Below the pieces are notes generated by a model. That model was not told the DNA's origin and did no database searches. It worked only from the letters and a program-made list of their open reading frames with translations. A DNA stretch of 9,556 nt from an uncultured Clostridium sp. (GTDB taxonomy: Bacteria; Bacillota; Clostridia; Clostridiales; Clostridiaceae): the NCBI RefSeq assembly GCF_900769625.1, contig NZ_CAAGHK010000015.1:1-9556 (forward strand). The letters run 5' to 3'. The position numbers and the translations under genes are program-made. Shown piece by piece: positions 6,716-9,556 of this stretch; positions within the stretch are counted from its first letter, which is position 1; each line of letters starts with the position of its first letter.

Positions 6716-7026
6716 TTTTTTGATTTTGCATTCATTTTACACGATTTTTTCAAATTTTTTAGCCTTTTCATTAAGCATTTCTTCTACTGCATTTTCAACA
6801 ATAACATTCCAACATTAAGAATTGCTCTTTTAGGGAAGAGTGTTAATTGTGATGTGAATTTAATGCTAGGTTCATCTTGAACCTTACCCTTAAACACCTT
6901 TAAATCATCACCTTTAAGTGTTGTTAGACCATTTTCTATCAATTCTTCTTCATGTCTTTGAATTATCTTCTTGATTGCTTCCACACCAACTTCATAGTAA
7001 TCTGCAACCTATTGTGTTATAGCAAC
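6716..7026 (-). pseudogene. central part of a phage antirepressor gene, broken by stops
   Basis: The reading from 7008 down to 6784 gives VADYYEVGVEAIKKIIQRHE, then EELIENGLTTLKGDDLKVFK and SQLTLFPKRAILNVGMLL. I recognise this as the central domain of clostridial phage antirepressor-type proteins, where it follows a Bro-N domain. In-frame stops precede it: TAG at 7009-7011, exactly where the family has Gln in ITTxQVADYYEV, and TAA at 7027-7029. After NVGMLL the frame runs into LKMQ and a stop at 6784-6786, while a different phase continues as VENAVEEMLNEKAKKFEKIV to 6734 or so. The gene therefore carries nonsense and probably frameshift or deletion damage. Its probable N-terminal piece is at 7275-7502. 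An internal ATG at 6984 could open a 66-codon frame, but it has no function I would propose. Confidence 0.7.
6868..6884. repeat. perfect dyad AGGTTCA-TCT-TGAACCT
   Basis: A perfect 7-3-7 palindrome lying inside the antirepressor remnant. Its core GGTTCA-n3-TGAACC recurs at 7226-7240. Because it falls in former coding sequence (codons for KVQDEP) it may be coincidental. Confidence 0.35.
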
Positions 7027-7100
7027 TTATCAGCATATTCAAAAAATACCCACTATAATTAGTAAGCAACTTATTGTCGTTCACTAAAATCTCTCTATAA

Positions 7101-7131
7101 TTTAGTAAGGTCCTATAAAGACTTTACTAAA
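7101..7131. promoter_or_regulatory. 12-bp inverted repeat, possible operator
   Basis: TTTAGTAAGGTC (7101-7112) and GACTTTACTAAA (7120-7131) are inverted with 11 of 12 matches around a 7-base spacer. No T-tract follows on either strand, so a protein-binding site is likelier than a terminator. It lies in the 250-base non-coding stretch 7030-7274 that separates the two antirepressor pieces. Confidence 0.4.
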
Positions 7132-7225
7132 CATCCTTTACATTACTTTAAATTTATTGATATCACTATATTAAAATATATTCTTTGAAGAAAATAGCTT
7201 TATACTAATATTAAAAGTTGTTATC

Positions 7226-7240
7226 GGTTCATATTGAACC
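7226..7240. promoter_or_regulatory. perfect dyad GGTTCA-TAT-TGAACC, possible operator
   Basis: A perfect 6-3-6 palindrome 35 bases beyond the stop of the Bro-N frame on the minus strand. The half-site GGTTCA also appears in the arms at 9480-9494 and 9540-9554 (as GAACC) and in the dyad at 6868-6884. A shared regulator is possible but unproven. Confidence 0.35.
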
Positions 7241-7274
7241 ATTAGAACTCTTTCTAATTTGACATTATGTATAA

Positions 7275-7502
7275 TTAGGATGTTAAGAAGTTTTCACCTA
7301 TGTTATTTAATTTTCGTAGGTGCATATCATGCACTTCTGAATTTGTAAGTCTAATTACTTGTTTTTCATTAAAATTTCTAATACTACTTTTTACATCTGC
7401 AATCCCTAAACATTCAGCAACGTGTTTTAGATTAAATAATATCTTTTCATTCCAGTTAAACACTTCAACTTTCTTGTTTGCAAAAATCGTTAAATTATTC
7501 AT
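7275..7502 (-). pseudogene. truncated Bro-N domain antirepressor
   Basis: A 75-codon frame starting MNNLTIFANKKVEVFNWNEK, with the Bro-N pattern HVAECLGIADVKSSIRNFNE and IRLTNSEVHDMHLRKLNNIG and ending at GENFLTS. Bro-N domains (about 90-110 residues) form the DNA-binding N-terminus of phage antirepressors, which relieve repression during induction. The frame stops just where the family continues as ESGVYKLVFKSRKPEAEKF, so the last third of the domain is missing. The start is well supported: GAGGAGAG at 7510-7517 lies 7 bases before the ATG, so a truncated protein may still be made. Its missing continuation resembles the broken piece at 6716-7026; about 250 bases of unrelated non-coding DNA separate them. 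One decayed gene with an internal replacement is the simplest reading. Confidence 0.75.
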
Positions 7503-7540
7503 TACTAATCTCTCCTCATATGTGTTATATAATTGAAGAG

Positions 7541-7553
7541 GGTAACTTTTACC
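7541..7553. promoter_or_regulatory. small dyad upstream of the Bro-N frame
   Basis: GGTAA-CTT-TTACC is a perfect 5-3-5 palindrome 39 bases upstream of the Bro-N start codon, where an operator for that gene would be expected. Short enough to be chance. Confidence 0.25.
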
Positions 7554-7618
7554 TCTAAGTCCTATATCAATACTTAATATTTCTTAACACATTTGAAAAG
7601 CAACCTAAACTTTAACGA

Positions 7619-7632
7619 ATATCATTTGATAT
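7619..7632. promoter_or_regulatory. 14-bp perfect palindrome ATATCA-TT-TGATAT
   Basis: A 6-2-6 dyad immediately before a TATAAA (7637-7642) that could be the -10 box of the plus-strand structured RNA. It would lie in the promoter spacer, a common place for a repressor site. The matching -35 box (TTTAAC at 7611-7616) is weak and about 20 bases away, so the promoter is uncertain. Confidence 0.35.
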
Positions 7633-7647
7633 GAGTTATAAAGTAAA

Positions 7648-7749
7648 GCCCTTAGTAGGGCGGTCTACGCAGTAGATTACTTAAATATTAGCTCTACTAT
7701 TTACATACGCTGAAGGCTCTACTAACGCACCAAATTACATTTGGTTTTT
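7648..7749 (+). ncRNA. candidate structured RNA ending in a terminator
   Basis: About 100 bases, more GC-rich than the surroundings, can fold on the plus strand as follows. An outer 10-bp stem pairs 7652-7661 (TTAGTAGGGC) with 7716-7725 (GCTCTACTAA). An inner hairpin TCTAC-GCA-GTAGA occupies 7664-7676. A 3' hairpin ACCAAAT-TAC-ATTTGGT (7729-7745) is followed by TTTT, a plausible terminator. The outer stem contains one G-U pair that exists only in the plus-strand RNA; on the minus strand it would be an A-C mismatch. Two other partners compete for 7653-7661: GCTCTACTA at 7691-7699, and GCCCT at 7648-7652 in a small hairpin. This suggests a switchable structure. No gene follows on the plus strand, so it would act as a free RNA, possibly in replication control. 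The promoter is weak. It may instead be DNA structure of an origin. Confidence 0.4.
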
Positions 7750-7783
7750 ATCTCTAATAAAATACTTTTATTAGAGATAAAAA
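7745..7783. repeat. perfect 18-bp inverted repeat with a 3-base loop
   Basis: Arms 7745-7762 and 7766-7783 are exact inverted copies around TAC, 39 bases in all. The stem ends in A-runs on both strands, so it is not a standard Rho-independent terminator in either direction, although its first T-run serves the hairpin at 7729-7745. It is long enough to extrude as a cruciform or form a stable hairpin in single-stranded DNA. Confidence 0.75.
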
Positions 7784-7892
7784 AGGACATATAGATGTGA
7801 ATATTATTATAATCACCCCTATTTTGTCCCCTTATATATATTAATTAATCTCTAACTTACTTTTATTCAATCGCCATAAGGGCTCTTAGTAA

Positions 7893-7911
7893 AAAACAAA
7901 ACTATTGTTTT
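7893..7911 (-). terminator. weak hairpin beyond the replication-type gene
   Basis: On the minus strand AAAACAA-n5-TTGTTTT followed by TT; 7-bp stem, almost entirely A-T. It could end transcripts of the gene at 8041-8913, but the stem is weak. Confidence 0.3.
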
Positions 7912-7929
7912 CTACACTTATGTAATATA

Positions 7930-7947
7930 ATAAGTAAAATTACTTAT
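7930..7947. repeat. perfect 18-base palindrome ATAAGTAA-AA-TTACTTAT
   Basis: An 8-2-8 perfect dyad about 27 bases from the direct repeats at 7974-8024. Position and AT content suit a protein-binding or unwinding element of an origin, but no function is shown. Confidence 0.4.
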
Positions 7948-7973
7948 AACCCTATGTATAAAGCTATTTGTAC

Positions 7974-8024
7974 ACTCCGTAAATTCCCCTTTTCACCTTA
8001 TATAACTCCATAAATTCCCCTTTT
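7974..8024. repeat. two 20-bp direct repeats, possible iterons
   Basis: ACTCCGTAAATTCCCCTTTT (7974-7993) and ACTCCATAAATTCCCCTTTT (8005-8024) match at 19 of 20 bases and start 31 bases apart, close to three helical turns. They lie 17 bases beyond the stop codon of the initiator-like gene. Plasmid initiators commonly bind such repeats near their own gene. Only two copies are seen, fewer than in most iteron origins. Confidence 0.55.
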
Positions 8025-8040
8025 AATATCATGCACATTT

Positions 8041-8913
8041 TCATAAACTAAACCATTGAATTAAGTTATCTATTATTTCTGTTTCTTTCGCCATGTACAT
8101 AAATCTAGGGTTCATTACATATGCATTATTTACAAAAGCATTACTTACCTTAATCATAGCTCCTTCTCTACCATCTAGTATTGTTATTTTAATTATCGAT
8201 GATAATGTTTTTTTATCAATATCTAATATTTCACATATTTCTTTTTGTTTAAGTGGTTTTATCAGTCTTATATCACTCTCACTCGGATTAGTACACACTA
8301 TATTCCATTTGTAATTAACATGTGGCAATAACTTAATTAATAATCCTATTTTTTCATGCTCTCTTGTACTAGAATTTCTATAAAGTTCTTTTATAGCATT
8401 ATTAAACATTCTTACTACCCCATGTTTAGAAGCACCTTTTTTCATTTTCCCTTTATTGCAGAGCATAGGATTCACTTTAATATATCCTTCATCATCTTCA
8501 AATATCATATCTTCCTTAAAGAAATAATTTATTGTTCTATAGAACTGCTGGTCTTTAAGTCCTAGTATTTCTTTTAAGTCTTTTTTAACAACTAACTTTC
8601 CTTCGCCCTTACAATTTCCAAACTCTATATAATTGCTATAATTCATATATGTACATAAATACATGAATCTAAATAAATGCTCTCTATCTATTGTTTTACT
8701 ATAATAATTAAAATAGAAATCTCCACAAGTTTCATTTATGTATTGCTTTATTAAACTAGTATTTTTCCACGCATTAGGATTATTCATTTTAGGTGCTGAT
8801 GTTTTGCCCTTTTGGTACTTCATATATTCTTTTTCAGTAAAGTAGCCCAAATGTTCTCCTGTTCCTTCATTAATTATTGATATATCTGTTAATACATCAT
8901 ACCTTATCTTCAT
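8041..8913 (-). CDS. putative plasmid/phage replication initiator with two winged-helix units
   Basis: A protein of 290 residues. Start chosen at the ATG 8911-8913; GGAG overlaps the GTG just before it, so spacing is short (the HEPN gene shows the same GGAGTGATG arrangement). In numbering from the GTG, residues about 108-153 (LVVKKDLKEILGLKDQQFYR then YIKVNPML) and about 220-275 (PLKQKEICEILDIDKKTLSS then AYVMNPRFMY) look like two winged-helix units. Each ends in a similar V-N-P / M-N-P strand. A duplicated winged-helix layout, and an end resembling RepL-type proteins, suggests a replication initiator that binds origin repeats. The direct repeats and palindromes just beyond the gene fit that. 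Conserved cysteines and a short Lys-rich linker are also visible. No catalytic motif of rolling-circle initiators (HUH) is present. It could instead be a transcriptional regulator; I cannot name a family with certainty. Confidence 0.6.
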   Translation of the reverse strand: MKIRYDVLTDISIINEGTGEHLGYFTEKEYMKYQKGKTSAPKMNNPNAWKNTSLIKQYINETCGDFYFNYYSKTIDREHLFRFMYLCTYMNYSNYIEFGNCKGEGKLVVKKDLKEILGLKDQQFYRTINYFFKEDMIFEDDEGYIKVNPMLCNKGKMKKGASKHGVVRMFNNAIKELYRNSSTREHEKIGLLIKLLPHVNYKWNIVCTNPSESDIRLIKPLKQKEICEILDIDKKTLSSIIKITILDGREGAMIKVSNAFVNNAYVMNPRFMYMAKETEIIDNLIQWFSL

Positions 8914-8997
8914 CACTCCGTTCTCTTACTTGTATTCCATTTTGTATCAGCTCAAGTTGAAAAATTTTTCTTTATCTCAATTAAGCTTATTAAATAT

Positions 8998-9405
8998 CTA
9001 TGCAACTAAATTAACTGCTTCATCTCTAAATGTATAAAAAATATATACAAAATTCTTATAAAAATCTCGTTGCTTCTTTGTTTCTTCCATTTGTGTATAT
9101 CTAGCAATAATTTCTCTATTGATTTCAGCTACTTTATTCTTATTATTTCTCTCTGCCCATAGTGTTAAACTCTTAGCTTTTCTTTTACTAAATGCATTCC
9201 ATCCATCAATATATTTTTCTAACTGACTAAGATATTCTTCATATATTTGACTTATAAAAGCTGTAATGAGCTTGTATACATCCTCAACATAACAAACTTG
9301 TAAATCAAATAATAGTTCATTAGTTTCTTTTTCAAACATTGATAAAGTTACCATTTCATTTTTATCTATTCCTGACATATTAATATAATAATTCCCTTTA
9401 ACCAT
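8998..9405 (-). CDS. hypothetical 135-residue helical protein upstream of the initiator-like gene
   Basis: An open frame of 135 residues that I do not recognise. Residues about 1-40 look like beta strands (MVTLSMFEKETNELLFDLQV); the rest is predicted helical and charged, with a coiled-coil-like stretch around residues 60-120 (QIYEEYLSQLEKYIDGWNAF, KVAEINREIIARYTQMEETK). No signal peptide, membrane segment or catalytic motif is seen. It reads in the same direction as the initiator-like gene, 85 bases upstream, with no terminator between, so the two are probably one operon. Neither the ATG at 9405 nor the one at about 9378 (MSGIDKNEMV) has a convincing ribosome binding site, so the start is uncertain. 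A divergent promoter/operator region lies upstream. It could be an accessory replication or copy-control protein, which is inference from position only. Confidence 0.55.
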   Translation of the reverse strand: MVKGNYYINMSGIDKNEMVTLSMFEKETNELLFDLQVCYVEDVYKLITAFISQIYEEYLSQLEKYIDGWNAFSKRKAKSLTLWAERNNKNKVAEINREIIARYTQMEETKKQRDFYKNFVYIFYTFRDEAVNLVA

Positions 9406-9467
9406 ATAAAATTCATTAAACGTATTTTCAAATTTTATTACACCACTTTACAAGTAATTAAATTTCC

Positions 9468-9496
9468 ATAAAATACAATGAACCAAATACCGTCAA
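9468..9496 (-). promoter_or_regulatory. possible promoter of the 135-residue gene, overlapped by an operator arm
   Basis: Minus strand TTGACG (9491-9496), 17 bases, TTTTAT (9468-9473). The 15-base arm GAACCAAATACCGTC (9480-9494) lies between the boxes and partly over the -35. A second candidate further upstream is TTGTCA (9533-9538), 17 bases, TACGAT (9510-9515). The -10 boxes are imperfect in both. Confidence 0.4.
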
Positions 9497-9554
9497 TTTG
9501 CACAAACTAATCGTAGTTACCATAAAACTCTTTGACAAGGACGGTGTTTGGTTC
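9480..9554. promoter_or_regulatory. 15-bp inverted repeat pair, divergent operator
   Basis: GAACCAAATACCGTC (9480-9494) and GACGGTGTTTGGTTC (9540-9554) are inverted with 14 of 15 matches, separated by 45 bases. The loop is too long and lacks a T-tract for a terminator. Each arm sits beside an outward-facing -35 box (TTGACG on the minus strand, TTGACA at 9532-9537 on the plus strand). This is the layout of a divergent control region bound by one repressor. Confidence 0.5.
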
Positions 9555-9556
9555 TA
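9532..9556 (+). promoter_or_regulatory. plus-strand promoter cut by the window edge
   Basis: Perfect -35 box TTGACA (9532-9537) followed by a 17-base spacer and TA at 9555-9556, where the -10 box should begin. It points to a plus-strand gene just outside the window, perhaps a repressor or partition gene. The -10 cannot be verified here. Confidence 0.4.

Noticed and set aside
6369..6880. Plus-strand open frames opposite the antirepressor remnant.
   Set aside because: Their translations are low-complexity Phe/Ile/Leu/Lys strings without start signals, while the minus strand carries recognisable antirepressor sequence.
7745..7783. Perfect palindrome as a bidirectional terminator.
   Set aside because: The stems end in A-runs on both strands, so no U-tract follows the hairpin in either RNA. 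The T-run at 7745-7749 belongs to the preceding small hairpin instead.
7974..8024. The two direct repeats as the start of a CRISPR array.
   Set aside because: Only two 20-base copies with an 11-base gap, no further repeats, no cas genes and no leader.
9480..9554. The inverted arms as terminal repeats of an insertion sequence.
   Set aside because: Only 45 bases lie between them, with no transposase and no visible target duplication, and their placement beside -35 boxes fits an operator better.

Overview
This is an AT-rich window whose codon use, purine-rich ribosome binding sites (AGGAG, GAGGAG, AAAGGAG) and sigma-A type promoters point to a Clostridium-like Firmicute. Almost everything convincing is on the minus strand. 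The only housekeeping sequence is at the left edge: bases 1-371 encode, on the minus strand, the C-terminal half of the conserved translational/transcriptional regulator YebC. Its reading frame breaks off abruptly at about position 360 and is followed by more AT-rich accessory DNA. I read this as the junction between a chromosomal yebC gene and an inserted element that fills the rest of the window; the other half of yebC and the other element end are not in view.

Layout from left to right. (1) 1-371 yebC remnant and junction. (2) 384-3768 two single-gene transcription units: a 361-363 residue protein with an HNH-like zinc-binding core (637-1722), and a DUF262/ParB-like nuclease-fold protein (2433-3707) with its own promoter and terminator. 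The 700-base gap between them holds a candidate ~78-nt small RNA (minus strand, about 2054-2131). (3) 3884-4816 a small serine recombinase of the resolvase/invertase type with a terminator, and a block of repeated ~24-27 bp sequences just upstream of its start. (4) 4829-6354 a 451-455 residue protein with a C-terminal HEPN-like R-x4-H motif. (5) 6436-7502 a decayed phage-type region: tiny ORFs and a broken Bro-N antirepressor gene. (6) 7541-8040 a gene-free but highly structured segment: a candidate structured RNA on the plus strand, a perfect 18-bp inverted repeat, and two 20-bp direct repeats. (7) 8041-8913 a protein with two winged-helix-like units that looks like a plasmid or phage replication initiator, followed upstream by a 135-residue helical protein (8998-9405). 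(8) 9468-9556 a divergent promoter/operator region with a pair of 15-bp inverted repeats; it appears to drive a plus-strand gene lying just beyond the window.

Taken together the element looks like a plasmid- or phage-plasmid-like integrated unit: a replication module (7, with repeats that could be iterons), a resolvase module (3), a degenerate phage regulatory module (5) and cargo resembling anti-phage defence genes (2 and 4). The defence reading rests on domain families (DUF262, HNH-like, HEPN), not on direct proof. The three genes are separately transcribed, so whether they form one system is open.
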